Shown: positions 11,498-20,465, counted from the first letter of the stretch. The stretch: 64,000 nucleotides of DNA from Rhodobacter sp. (GCA_027487575.1 JAIYDJ010000075.1:62001-126000); one strand, 5' to 3'. Numbers and translations are program-made. Notes: generated by a model from the sequence alone, not told the origin.

Positions 11498-11629
11498 GCG
11501 AACCATCCAGAAGGCCGGCCCCAGACGACCGCAGGGAACCATAGGCGGCCCCGCGCCACGCCGCAAGCCGCGCCCGGGATCATTCCTTGTCTGAACCCAG
11601 TCCGCGCCCGAGCACTTTCCCGCGCGACC

Positions 11630-12703
11630 TCACTCCTCGTCGGTGATCAGCACCACCTCTCCGCTCGCCTCAAGCGTGCGGATCGCCAGCACGACCGCGC
11701 CCATCGCCTCGTCCGCGTCGCGGTCCTTGATCTTGCCGCGCTGTGCGATGTCTTCGCGCAGGCCCTGCGCCATCCGCTGCGACATGTTGGCCAGCAGGAA
11801 TTCCACGGTTGGTTCGTACTCGGTCACCGCCTGCGCAGCGGCCAGCGCCGTCACCAGCACCGGCGGATCAAGACTGCGGATCAGTTTGGGCACGTCGCGC
11901 GCCGGATAGCGGGCCGGGATGTGCACGAAGGTGAAGATCGCCTTGCGCACCTGTTCGGCAAAACCGGCGTCCTCTTCTTCCAGACCGCGCAGCACATCTT
12001 CGCGTGTGCCCGCTGCCGAGACGTTCAGGATTGCGCCAACCCGTTCCACCGGGCCGGTGTCAAAGGCGCGGGGCGGCTTCTGGTCCAGTTGCAGGGCCAG
12101 CGATTGCCCGATCCGGTGCACGGTGTCGGGGTCGACGTTGCCGGTCTGCGACACCGCATAGGCGATGCGGCGGGCCCGGTCGCCCGGCAGTTTTCCCAGC
12201 AGTTCCGCAGCCTTGGGTACGGGCAGCTTTGACAGCATCACCGCTGCCACTTCGGTGCTTTCCTCCTGCAGGACGGGCAGCAGGTCATCGGCTGTCATCA
12301 CCATCAGCCGTTCCCACGGATCGGCGCGCGACACGCCCCCCGCCATCCGGCGCAACCGGCTGGCGGCATTCGGAGAGATGTGGTTGCCCATCACGGAAAG
12401 TGCGCCGTCCAGACCCCCGGGAAAGGACAGGCCCAACTGTTCCAGTTCGCCCAGAAATTCTTCCACCACCGCACCCAAGGTCGTCCGGTCGATGCGGCGC
12501 ATCTGGCCCATCTGTTCGGCAAGCTGGGTCTGCATCTGGTCGGGCAGCGACGACAGCGGGATCGCCGTCCCTTCGGCCAGAAGATACCGCACGATGACCG
12601 CCGCCTTTTCGCGCGCCGTCAAGGCGCGGGCCACTGGCCGCGTCACCGCCACCATGCGCTGCGCCGGTGTGACCCTTGCCAGCGCGGTTCCGTCCTGTGC
12701 CAT
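11630..12703 (-). CDS. fliG: Flagellar motor switch protein FliG (solitary)
   Basis: 357 aa from MAQDGTALARV. FliG is the rotor protein that contacts the MotA stator and couples torque to the MS ring. The N- and middle-domain character is visible (REKAAVIVRYLLAEG; LQEESTEVAAVMLSKLP), and the C-terminal part EFLLANMSQRMAQGLREDI is typical of FliG. No other flagellar gene is in the window: the neighbours are a transporter and purB. It may be an orphan copy outside the main flagellar cluster. Confidence 0.85.
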   Translation of the reverse strand: MAQDGTALARVTPAQRMVAVTRPVARALTAREKAAVIVRYLLAEGTAIPLSSLPDQMQTQLAEQMGQMRRIDRTTLGAVVEEFLGELEQLGLSFPGGLDGALSVMGNHISPNAASRLRRMAGGVSRADPWERLMVMTADDLLPVLQEESTEVAAVMLSKLPVPKAAELLGKLPGDRARRIAYAVSQTGNVDPDTVHRIGQSLALQLDQKPPRAFDTGPVERVGAILNVSAAGTREDVLRGLEEEDAGFAEQVRKAIFTFVHIPARYPARDVPKLIRSLDPPVLVTALAAAQAVTEYEPTVEFLLANMSQRMAQGLREDIAQRGKIKDRDADEAMGAVVLAIRTLEASGEVVLITDEE

Positions 12704-12769
12704 TCTGGCCCCCGATTCCCTGTGCATCTGCAAGGGTGCCAGAGGCCGGTTAACCGGGACTGAAGGCCG

Positions 12770-12928
12770 TCAGGCGCTGACGTCGACGCAGGTCTTGCTG
12801 GTGCTGTCCATCGTCTGGCCTTCCGGGCAGGCCTTGGCATGGTCGCATGACCCCGGATAGGTGCTTTGCTGCGCCAGGGTGGCGGTGGGCAGCAGGCACA
12901 GGCAGAGGGCAATCAGGCGGATGGTCAT
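12770..12928 (-). CDS. Small secreted cysteine-containing peptide, 52 aa
   Basis: Start chosen at MTIRLIALCLC because AAGGAG lies eight bases upstream. A signal peptide (about residues 1-19, ending ATLAQ) leaves a roughly 32-residue mature peptide with three cysteines in a pattern SCDHAKACPEGQTMDSTSKTC. Exported, possibly disulfide-bonded. Lies between fliG and purB on the same strand; no function recognised. Confidence 0.65.
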   Translation of the reverse strand: MTIRLIALCLCLLPTATLAQQSTYPGSCDHAKACPEGQTMDSTSKTCVDVSA

Positions 12929-13024
12929 CGGCGTCTCCTTGCATGATCCTTCCGCAAGAATATCACGCGCAACCATGACCGCGCGCAGGATTCTTGCGCG
13001 CGCCGCCATCACGCTTGCGTGACG

Positions 13025-14332
13025 TCAGTCTGCGCCGAAAACGCGGGCAAAGATCGTGTCCACATGCTTGGTATGATAGCCCAGATCGAACTTTTCGGCG
13101 ATCTCGGCGGGTGACAGCGCCGCCGTCACTTCGGGGTCCGCCAGCAATTCGGTCTGGAAATCCGCGCCCTTCTCCCAGACCTTCATCGCGTTCCTTTGCA
13201 CGAGCCGATAGGCGTCCTCGCGGTTCACCCCCGCCTGCGTCAGGGCCAGAAGCACGCGCTGGCTCATCACCAGGCCACGAAACTTGTTCATGTTGGCCAG
13301 CATGTTGGCCGGATAGATCACCAGCTTTTCAATCACCCCCGCCAGCCGGTGCAGCGCGAAATCCAGCGTGATCGTCGTGTCCGGCCCGATCGCCCGCTCC
13401 ACCGATGAATGCGAGATGTCCCGCTCGTGCCACAGGGCCACATTCTCCAGCGCCGGAATGACCGACATCCGCACCAGCCGCGCAAGCCCCGTCAGGTTTT
13501 CGGTCAGCACCGGGTTGCGCTTGTGCGGCATGGCGGAACTGCCCTTCTGGCCGGGGCTGAAGAATTCTTCCGCCTCCAGCACCTCGGTCCGCTGCATGTG
13601 GCGGATTTCGGTCGCGATGTTCTCGATGCTGCTGGCGATCACCCCCAGGGTCGCGAAATACATCGCGTGCCGGTCGCGCGGGATCACCTGCGTGCTGATC
13701 GGTTCGGGAGTCAGCCCCAGGGCCGTGCAGACATGCGCCTCGACCGAAGGGTCGATGTTGGCAAAGGTGCCCACCGCGCCCGAGATGGCCCCTGTCGCCA
13801 CTTCCGCCCGCGCCGCCACCAGCCGTGCGCGGCCCCGCGTCATCTCGGCATAGAACCGGGCAAAGGTCAGGCCCATCGTGGTCGGCTCGGCGTGGATGCC
13901 GTGGCTGCGCCCGATCCGCACGGTGTCCTTGTGCTCGAACGCGCGGGTTTTCAGCGCTGCCAGCACGCGGTCCATCCCTACCAGCAGCAGGTCGGTCGCG
14001 CGAACAAGCTGGATGTTGAACGTGGTGTCCAGCACATCCGATGACGTCATCCCCTGATGCACGAACCGGGCCGCGTCCTGCCCGATGATCTCGGCCAGAT
14101 GGGTGAGGAACGCGATCACGTCATGCTTGGTCACCGCCTCGATTTCGTCGATCCGGGCGACGTCGAAGGGCACGTCTTTGGCCGCCCAGACCGCCGCGGC
14201 ATTTTCAGCCGGGATCACCCCAAGCGCCGCCTGCGCGTCGCAGGCATGCGCCTCGATCTCGAACCAGATGCGGAACTTGGTCTCGGGCGACCACAGGGCA
14301 ACCATCTCGGGGCGGGAATAGCGCGGGATCAT
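13025..14332 (-). CDS. purB: Adenylosuccinate lyase
   Basis: 435 aa, standard length. PurB cleaves SAICAR and adenylosuccinate, releasing fumarate, in purine synthesis. The fumarase/lyase superfamily signature SSAMPHKRNPV is present near residue 267, and the start MIPRYSRPEMVALWS is typical of the PurB family. Complete and unremarkable. purF, another purine gene, lies far away at 50.8-52.3 kb. Confidence 0.97.
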   Translation of the reverse strand: MIPRYSRPEMVALWSPETKFRIWFEIEAHACDAQAALGVIPAENAAAVWAAKDVPFDVARIDEIEAVTKHDVIAFLTHLAEIIGQDAARFVHQGMTSSDVLDTTFNIQLVRATDLLLVGMDRVLAALKTRAFEHKDTVRIGRSHGIHAEPTTMGLTFARFYAEMTRGRARLVAARAEVATGAISGAVGTFANIDPSVEAHVCTALGLTPEPISTQVIPRDRHAMYFATLGVIASSIENIATEIRHMQRTEVLEAEEFFSPGQKGSSAMPHKRNPVLTENLTGLARLVRMSVIPALENVALWHERDISHSSVERAIGPDTTITLDFALHRLAGVIEKLVIYPANMLANMNKFRGLVMSQRVLLALTQAGVNREDAYRLVQRNAMKVWEKGADFQTELLADPEVTAALSPAEIAEKFDLGYHTKHVDTIFARVFGAD

Positions 14333-14404
14333 GGCAGGGCTTTCGCAAGAACAGGGGCAAGGCCCGATTAGACCGCGCGGACCGCCACCGCAAGCCAGCA
14401 GGGC

Positions 14405-14833
14405 CTAATGTGTCTTGCGCACCGGCAGGAAGGGAAGCGGGGCCACCGGCACGCCATCTTCGATCAGCTTCTTTGCCTCGTCGGCCTTCGCCTCGCCATA
14501 GATCGGCCGCTCGGGTGCCTCGCCCTCGTGGATCGCGCGGGCCTCGGTCACGAAGTTCATCCCGACATATTCCGAGTTTTCCTCGACATGCCGCCGGAGC
14601 GCGGCAAGCGCCTGTTCGGCGTCCGAAACGGGCACGCCGGGCGCGGCGGGGCCGCGCGCTGCCGACCGCGCCGGTCGCACGGCCGGAGCCATCAGCGACT
14701 TCTCGACCTTTCCCGATCCGCAGACCGGGCACACCAGATGCCCGCCCCGCAACAGCGTGTCAAAAGCCGCGGCAGACTGAAACCAGCTGTCGAACCGGTG
14801 ATCTTCAGGGCAGCGCAGGGTATAGCTGATCAT
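14405..14833 (-). CDS. DUF1178 family protein
   Basis: 142 aa from MISYTLRCPEDHRFDSWF. The N-terminal segment has a zinc-ribbon look with C8, C35 and C38 (CPVCGSGKVEKSLM), and the C-terminal part ends IEDGVPVAPLPFLP, both hallmarks of DUF1178. The family is common next to Nudix hydrolase genes in alphaproteobacteria, and a Nudix gene is indeed directly upstream. Function unknown; metal or nucleic-acid binding is a guess. Confidence 0.85.
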   Translation of the reverse strand: MISYTLRCPEDHRFDSWFQSAAAFDTLLRGGHLVCPVCGSGKVEKSLMAPAVRPARSAARGPAAPGVPVSDAEQALAALRRHVEENSEYVGMNFVTEARAIHEGEAPERPIYGEAKADEAKKLIEDGVPVAPLPFLPVRKTH

Positions 14834-14890
14834 CCGGGCAACGTTCCACAACGGCACCGTGCCTGCAAGGGCGGCTTGCAGCGCACCCCG

Positions 14891-15397
14891 TCACCCTTCA
14901 GCAGGGCGGGGCGACAGCAACCCGGCATTTTCGGATAGTTCCAACAGCAGGGCCCGCAACTCGGGCTCGGCCACCTTTCGCGCCGCGCGGGCGGCGTCGA
15001 ACCACTTGCGCCGCCGCTCGCGCCGTTCCGGAAACCGGCGGCGCAGACGCGCGACACGCAAGGCGAAAACCGACACGATGCAAGGCTGCACCACCCCCGG
15101 CCGCAGAACCTTGTCGTAACTGTAAAGCCCGATCGGTGCCTCGTCTGCCACCCCTTCGACGCCGGCCTCTTCCCAGGCCTCGGCGGCGGCAGACCCCGAT
15201 GCGGACTTGTCCGGATGCGGCCACCCCTTGGGGATGATCCAGCGCCCCGTGTCGCGGCTGGTGATCAGCAGAACCTGCACATGGCCGCGATGCTTGCGCC
15301 AGCACAGCGCGCCGAATTGCCCGCTGGGACTGTCCTGCCCGTCACGGAATGCATTGGAATCAGGCCGGTTCATTGATCGCGCAGGTATCCTGTTCAT
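14891..15397 (-). CDS. Nudix hydrolase with atypical box
   Basis: 168 aa from the first ATG; a second ATG at 15373 is a possible start. The Nudix box is GWPHPDKSASGSAAAEAWEEAGV (residues 58-80 region): the C-terminal EAWEEAGV is intact, but the first conserved glutamate after the glycine is not in its usual place. This variant is seen in diphosphoinositol-polyphosphate-phosphohydrolase-like alphaproteobacterial proteins. Such enzymes cleave nucleoside diphosphates linked to another moiety; substrate unknown. Divergent from the deacetylase-like gene. Confidence 0.8.
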   Translation of the reverse strand: MNRIPARSMNRPDSNAFRDGQDSPSGQFGALCWRKHRGHVQVLLITSRDTGRWIIPKGWPHPDKSASGSAAAEAWEEAGVEGVADEAPIGLYSYDKVLRPGVVQPCIVSVFALRVARLRRRFPERRERRRKWFDAARAARKVAEPELRALLLELSENAGLLSPRPAEG

Positions 15398-15607
15398 GGA
15401 CAAGACGGAAAGTTGTCTAGTTGTCGCTATAATCTCACGCGCAGGCGAAAATGCACAGAGACACTTGCGTTCCGGTCGCCGGAATCCAGCCGTGATCCGT
15501 CATTGCACCTTGTTGCCCGTATTGCATTCCGCGTCCGCCGGCCCGTTGCCGGGGTCCTTTGATGCATTAAGTTGCAGTTACAACGCGCGACAAGGACTCC
15601 CTGTTCC

Positions 15608-16714
15608 ATGACGGCCATCTTCATCGGGTCCGAGGTCTATCGCGGCTCGTCCTACGGGACCGCGCATCCGCTGCGGGTGCCCCGCGTGTCGACCGTGATC
15701 GACCTTGCCCGCGCGCTGGACTGGCTGCCCGCGTCGAGGTACCGCAGCGCCCCGCGGGCGAAGCCAGCGGCCCTGAGGGTGTGGCACAGCGCGTCCTACA
15801 TCGCTGCCCTGCAGTTGGCCGAGGCGACCGGTGCCGTGTCCGAGGCGGTGCGCCATCGCCATGGGCTTGGCACGCCGTCGAACCCGGTTTTCGCGCAGAT
15901 GTACCGCCGCCCGGCGACCGGGGTGGGCGGCGTCATGCTGGCGGCAGACCTGCTGGCGGCGGGCGCGGCCGATGCGGTACATGTCCCCGGCGGCGGGACG
16001 CATCATGGCCTGCCCGACCGTGCCAACGGATTTTGTTACCTGAACGACTGTGTGCTGGGCATTCTTGCGCTGAAGCGTGCCGGGTTCCGGCGCATCGCCT
16101 ATGTCGACATCGACGCGCATCACCCCGACGGGGTCGAGGTTGCCTTTGCCGGAGACCCCGACGTCCTGATGATTTCGACCCACGAAGAACGCCGCTGGCC
16201 CTTTACCGGCGCGCTGGAGGACTGCGGCGCGGGGAATGTCTTCAATCTTCCCGTCCCGGCGGGCTTCAACGATACCGAGATGCGGGCGGTGACCGACGCG
16301 CTGATTCTGCCACGGCTTGCCGCGCACCGCCCCGATGCGGTGGTGCTGCAATGCGGAGCGGATGCGCTGACGGAAGACCCGCTGTCGCGCCTGAACCTGT
16401 CGAACAACGCGCATCGTGCGGTTCTCGCCGCGATCCGCCCGCTGGCCCCCCGCCTGATGCTACTGGGGGGAGGCGGCTACAATCCCTGGTCGGTCGGGCG
16501 CTGCTGGACCGCCCTTTGGGCCGATCTTGCCGGTTACGCGGTTCCAGACCGGCTGCCCGCACCGGCCGCAGACGTTCTGTTTGCGCTTGGGTGGGGCGGG
16601 GGGGGCAGGCCGCCGCCGGACCCGACGCTGCTGTCCACGCTGGCCGATCCCCCGCGCGAAGGGGCAGTCCGCCCGGACCTGCGCGACCGTCTGGCACGGC
16701 TGGCCGCCCGATGA
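15608..16714 (+). CDS. Histone-deacetylase-family amidohydrolase
   Basis: 368 aa. Active-site features of zinc HDAC-superfamily enzymes are all present: the tandem histidines GGGTHHG (H132, H133), the zinc ligands in VDIDAHHPDGV (D169, H171), a third ligand D252 in LQCGADALTEDP, and the tyrosine of GGGGYNPW (Y291). Bacterial members deacetylate small molecules such as acetylpolyamines, or acetyl-CoA synthetase (AcuC). Which applies here is not clear. The stop overlaps the ATG of thpR (ATGA), so both are co-translated. Confidence 0.88.
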   Translation: MTAIFIGSEVYRGSSYGTAHPLRVPRVSTVIDLARALDWLPASRYRSAPRAKPAALRVWHSASYIAALQLAEATGAVSEAVRHRHGLGTPSNPVFAQMYRRPATGVGGVMLAADLLAAGAADAVHVPGGGTHHGLPDRANGFCYLNDCVLGILALKRAGFRRIAYVDIDAHHPDGVEVAFAGDPDVLMISTHEERRWPFTGALEDCGAGNVFNLPVPAGFNDTEMRAVTDALILPRLAAHRPDAVVLQCGADALTEDPLSRLNLSNNAHRAVLAAIRPLAPRLMLLGGGGYNPWSVGRCWTALWADLAGYAVPDRLPAPAADVLFALGWGGGGRPPPDPTLLSTLADPPREGAVRPDLRDRLARLAAR

Positions 16715-17256
16715 TCCGCGCCTTTCTTGCCCTGCCGTTGCCCCAGGATATCCGCGATGCGCTGGAGGTGCAGCAATATCTGCTGCCCCTGCCGCGCAGC
16801 GCCGACCCGGACCAGTTTCACCTGACGCTGGTGTTTCTGGGCGACTGCACCGACGCGATGCTTGAAACCGCGCATGACGGGTTCCAGACCCTGCGCGCGC
16901 CAGACCTGACGCTTACCCTGCACGGCTTTGGACTGTTCGGCGGTGCGCGCGCCCGTGCCGCCTATGCCGGCCTGCGCCCGTCCGAACCGTTGAACCATCT
17001 GCAAGCCCGCGCCCACCGTCGCGCGGTCGAGGCGGGATGCGACCTGCACCGCCAGCGGTTCGTACCACATGTCACGCTTGGCCACTTTCCCCCGCCGCCG
17101 CCCGCGAATCTGGCCCGGCTGGAGCGCGCCATCGCCCTGACCCAATTCACCAGCCGCCCCTTCAAGGTGACGGAAATGCACCTGTACCAGTCCACCCTGT
17201 CGCCCAAGGGCGCGCGGCACGACCTGTTGGCGGCCTATCCGCTGGGCGGGCCCTGA
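16711..17256 (+). CDS. thpR: RNA 2',3'-cyclic phosphodiesterase ThpR
   Basis: 181 aa. Two HxT motifs of the 2H phosphoesterase superfamily are visible: FHLTLVF (H37/T39) and PHVTLGHF (H120/T122). ThpR (LigT) hydrolyses 2',3'-cyclic phosphodiesters of RNA ends and can ligate tRNA halves in vitro. Coupled by a 4-bp overlap to the deacetylase-like gene; its 3' end overlaps the convergent waaA by 22 bp. Confidence 0.9.
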   Translation: MIRAFLALPLPQDIRDALEVQQYLLPLPRSADPDQFHLTLVFLGDCTDAMLETAHDGFQTLRAPDLTLTLHGFGLFGGARARAAYAGLRPSEPLNHLQARAHRRAVEAGCDLHRQRFVPHVTLGHFPPPPPANLARLERAIALTQFTSRPFKVTEMHLYQSTLSPKGARHDLLAAYPLGGP

Positions 17257-18488
17257 ACTCCGGCAGGCAGCAAGGCCAGCAACCGCGTCAGCAGCAGGTC
17301 CGCCGCAGGTTCCGCGGCAAGGGCCAGCTGGGCAGCCTGCGACAACGCGCGCTGCCGCCTTTCGTCCAATCCGGCCAGTGCCGCCCCCAGACCGTCGGCG
17401 GCCACCGCCAGCGCCCCGCCCGCCGCCTGCAGGGCCGCCGCAGGATCGAGGAAATTCTCCATATGCGGTCCATGCACGATCGCAGAGCCGAAGGCGGCAG
17501 GCTCGTAGGGGGTGTGCCCGCCCACCGGAACGAAACTGCCGCCGATCACCGTCACCCCGGCCATGGCGTACCACAACGCCATCTCGCCCATCGAATCTGC
17601 CAGAAACACCGGCACTTCGGCCCGTGGCATCGCATCGCCCAACGACCGCTGGTCCCAGGTCAGCCCCGAGGCGCGGATCGCCGCTGCCACCTCGGTCCGG
17701 CGGCGCGGGTGGCGAGGGGCAAGGATCAGCAGATCGAACTGCCCGCGCGCCTGCGCGAAGGCCGCAAGGATCACCGCCTCCTCGCCCGGATGGGTGGATG
17801 CGGCCAGCAGAACCCGTTCGCGCGCCATCGGCTGGGGCGCGGACACGGCCTCCGCCACCCCCTGCGCCTTCAGCACCACCACCGGCCCGGTCACTGCCTT
17901 CGGCAGCCCCAGCGCCTGCAACCGCGCCGCCGATCCGGCATCCTGCGCCGAGGCATAGGCGAGCCCTTCCAGCATGCGCCGCATCAGCCCCGGTGCCACC
18001 CGCGCCCAGGCCGCCGCCGTCCGTTCCGACATCCGCCCCCCGATCAGCACGACCGGCACCCCCGCCGCCCGCGCCGCCGCAAGCCGAGCGGGCCAAAGTT
18101 CGTTTTCCACCACGATCAGCGCGGCAGGCCGCCAGCGTCGCAACACCAGCGCCGCTGCCCCCAGCGCGTCCAGCGGCGCCAGCGCCGCCTGAACCTTAGG
18201 CAGACCCCAGCCGCGCACCATGTCGACTGCGGTGCCGGTGTTCGCCGTGACCAGCACCGAAAGCCCCGGCCGTGCCGCCATCAGCCGTTCGATCACCCAG
18301 CGGGCCGATGTCAACTCTCCGTTACTCGCGCCGTGCAGCCACAGTGCGGGGCCCGGTCCCGGACGGCCGACAAACCCCAGCCGCTCGGCCAGGGCCCCCG
18401 GCCCGGTGCGGCCCCGCATCCGGTGCACGACCGTCAGCCCGACAAGCAGCGGCACCAGAACCGCCATCAGAACCCGGTAGATCAGCAC
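17235..18488 (-). CDS. waaA: 3-deoxy-D-manno-octulosonic acid transferase
   Basis: 417 aa, normal for WaaA (KdtA), the membrane-associated GT-B glycosyltransferase that adds Kdo from CMP-Kdo to the lipid A precursor. An N-terminal hydrophobic anchor precedes LWLHGASNGELTSA, which holds the catalytic base glutamate (E58). The C-terminal GGSFVPVGGHTPYEPAAFG and HMENF stretches are family signatures. Stands alone, divergent from the phosphonate transporter operon. Confidence 0.95.
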   Translation of the reverse strand: MLIYRVLMAVLVPLLVGLTVVHRMRGRTGPGALAERLGFVGRPGPGPALWLHGASNGELTSARWVIERLMAARPGLSVLVTANTGTAVDMVRGWGLPKVQAALAPLDALGAAALVLRRWRPAALIVVENELWPARLAAARAAGVPVVLIGGRMSERTAAAWARVAPGLMRRMLEGLAYASAQDAGSAARLQALGLPKAVTGPVVVLKAQGVAEAVSAPQPMARERVLLAASTHPGEEAVILAAFAQARGQFDLLILAPRHPRRRTEVAAAIRASGLTWDQRSLGDAMPRAEVPVFLADSMGEMALWYAMAGVTVIGGSFVPVGGHTPYEPAAFGSAIVHGPHMENFLDPAAALQAAGGALAVAADGLGAALAGLDERRQRALSQAAQLALAAEPAADLLLTRLLALLPAGVQGPPSG

Positions 18489-18560
18489 GTCGCCGCCTTT
18501 GTTTGCAAATGCCGCGCAGTCAGCCGACCCGTTCGCGACAAGTCCAGTGGCCCTGTGGGT

Positions 18561-18604
18561 CTGTCATAAAAGCTTCGCAGGCCAGAGGCCAGACTGTCAC
18601 AAAT
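18561..18604 (+). promoter_or_regulatory. Candidate Pho-box half-sites upstream of phnC
   Basis: CTGTCATAAAA (18561-18571) and CTGTCACAAAT (18594-18604) match at 9 of 11 positions and are exactly 33 bp apart, three times the 11-bp Pho-box repeat unit. The first heptamer equals the PhoB consensus CTGTCAT. The intervening 11-mers do not match well, so this is not a textbook box. Phosphate-starvation control of the phn transport genes would be expected biologically. Confidence 0.45.
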
Positions 18605-18644
18605 GCCGTCTATCCGGACCGCACTGCAACTGGAGGCGCTGCCC

Positions 18645-19460
18645 TTGCTGAACGTCAAGAACGTGACCCGCATGTTCGGCCAGAAGGCCGCCGTTGATGA
18701 CGTGTCCTTCAGCGTCGACCGCTCGGCCTTCGTCGGGATCATCGGGCGCTCGGGCGCGGGCAAATCGACGTTTCTGCGGATGATGAACCGCCTGACCGAT
18801 GCGACCTCGGGCGCGCTGGAATTCGAAGGCCGCAACGTGCTGACCCTGACGGGTGCCGAGATGCGGGCCTGGCAGGGACAGTGTGCGATGATCTTTCAGC
18901 AGTTCAATCTGGTTCCCCGGATGGATGTGGCGTCCAACGTGATGCACGGCGTTCTGAACCGCCGATCCACGCTGGCGACGATGTTCAACCTGTGGTCAGA
19001 GGCCGACATCACGAAGGCGTTGTCCATTCTGGACCGTCTGGGCATCGCCGAACAGGCCCCGAAACGGGCCGAGGCCCTGTCGGGTGGCCAGCAACAGCGC
19101 GTGGCGATTGCCCGTGCGCTGATGCAGGACCCCAAGGTGATCCTCGCCGACGAACCCATCGCCTCGCTTGACCCGATGAACGCGCAGATCGTCATGGATA
19201 CGCTGCGCCGCATCCATGACGAGGATGGCCGCATGGTCATCGCAAACCTGCACACGCTGGATACCGCGCGCCGCTATTGCGACCGGGTGATCGGCATGCG
19301 CGACGGGCGCATCGTGTTCGACGGCACGCCCGATCAACTCACCACCGGCGTGGCCCGCGACATCTATGGCGCGGACGCCAGCTTCAACGAGGCGGCGACA
19401 TCGACCGCCATCGACACCGGCCCGGCAGACACGACCTACGCGGCGACCCTGCTGGCCTGA
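18645..19460 (+). CDS. phnC: Phosphonate ABC transporter ATP-binding protein
   Basis: 271 aa from a TTG start that follows GGAGG with an 8-base spacer and gives the canonical N-terminus [13 protein letters not shown]. An ATG at 18603 (285 aa) is possible, but it has no ribosome site and overlaps the candidate Pho half-site. Walker [10 protein letters not shown] (about residues 34-42), signature LSGGQQQR and Walker B VILADEP are intact. First gene of the transport operon phnC-phnD-phnE-phnE, which powers phosphonate or phosphate-ester uptake across the inner membrane. Confidence 0.93.
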   Translation: MLNVKNVTRMFGQKAAVDDVSFSVDRSAFVGIIGRSGAGKSTFLRMMNRLTDATSGALEFEGRNVLTLTGAEMRAWQGQCAMIFQQFNLVPRMDVASNVMHGVLNRRSTLATMFNLWSEADITKALSILDRLGIAEQAPKRAEALSGGQQQRVAIARALMQDPKVILADEPIASLDPMNAQIVMDTLRRIHDEDGRMVIANLHTLDTARRYCDRVIGMRDGRIVFDGTPDQLTTGVARDIYGADASFNEAATSTAIDTGPADTTYAATLLA

Positions 19461-19516
19461 GCCCCACAACCCCTTTCCACCCCGGCCCTTCGGGGCCATT
19501 TGAACCGGAGACGACC

Positions 19517-20422
19517 ATGAAAAAGCTGCTTGCCCTTCTGGCTGCCACCACCGTGATGACCGGCACCGCCTTTGCTGAATCGCACGCCATCACCGAATTC
19601 AACATCGGCATCCTCGGCGGTGAAAACGCCCAGGACCGCCTGACCTCGAACGAATGCTTCCGTGCCAAGGTCGAAGAGGCCCTCGGCGTGCCGGTCAAGA
19701 TCTTCACCCCGGCCGACTATGACGGCGTCATTCAGGGCCTGCTGGGCGGCACCATCGACTATGCCGGTCTGGGCGCCTCCGCCTATGCCAAGATCTATCT
19801 GACCGACCCGGAAGCCGTGGACGTGCAGTTGACCACCCAGAACGTCGATGGCTCGACCGGCTACTATTCGATCGGTTTCGCCCGCAAGGACAGCGGCATC
19901 ACCGACATGGCCACCGCCAAGGGCAAGACCTTTGCCTTCGCTGATCCGAATTCGACCTCGGGCTATCTGGTGCCCGCCGCCGAACTGACCGCCTCGCTGG
20001 GCAAGCTGGAAGAGTATTTCGCCGAAGTGAAGTTCTCGGGTGGCCACGAGCAGACCATCGTCGGCGTGCACAACGGCGACATCGAAGCCGGCGTGTCGTG
20101 GGCTGACGGCCTGGGCAACTGGGAAGACGGCTTCACCAGCGGGGCTTTCCGCAAGGCCGCCGACTCGGGCCTCGTCGACATGAACAACATGGTCGAAATC
20201 TGGCGCTCGAAGCTGATCCCGAACGGCCCCTATGTCGCCCGCCGCTCGCTGCCGCAGGACGTCAAGGACAAGGTCTACGCTCTGGTCGACACGATGTGGG
20301 AAACCGATCCGACCTGCGCCTATGCCGTCGCAGCAGGCGAGGCGAAGGACTTCGTTCCGGTCGCTCACGAAGAATTCCTCGGCGTGGTCGAAGCCCGCAA
20401 GCTGCAGGAAGCCGCAAAGTAA
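19517..20422 (+). CDS. phnD: Phosphonate-binding periplasmic protein
   Basis: 301 aa with a clean Sec signal peptide (MKKLLALLAATTVMTGTAFA, cleavage after about residue 20) and a ribosome site CCGGAG. The mature protein has PhnD-family features such as FADPNSTSGYLVP and GHEQTIVGVHNGDIEAGVSW, which form the phosphonate-binding loops. It captures phosphonates in the periplasm and hands them to the PhnE permeases. A strong hairpin follows in the mRNA before phnE, consistent with a more abundant binding protein. Confidence 0.95.
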   Translation: MKKLLALLAATTVMTGTAFAESHAITEFNIGILGGENAQDRLTSNECFRAKVEEALGVPVKIFTPADYDGVIQGLLGGTIDYAGLGASAYAKIYLTDPEAVDVQLTTQNVDGSTGYYSIGFARKDSGITDMATAKGKTFAFADPNSTSGYLVPAAELTASLGKLEEYFAEVKFSGGHEQTIVGVHNGDIEAGVSWADGLGNWEDGFTSGAFRKAADSGLVDMNNMVEIWRSKLIPNGPYVARRSLPQDVKDKVYALVDTMWETDPTCAYAVAAGEAKDFVPVAHEEFLGVVEARKLQEAAK

Positions 20423-20439
20423 GCTTTCCATGACGTGTC

Positions 20440-20465
20440 GCCGGGCTCCCATTCGGGGGCCCGGC
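20440..20465 (+). terminator. Intercistronic hairpin between phnD and phnE
   Basis: An 11-bp stem (GCCGGGCTCCC / GGGGGCCCGGC, one G-U pair) with loop ATTC, followed by ATTTTCG. It lies in the 65-bp gap of an otherwise tight operon. Most likely a partial terminator or a 3' stabiliser that raises phnD mRNA over phnE mRNA. Confidence 0.6.
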
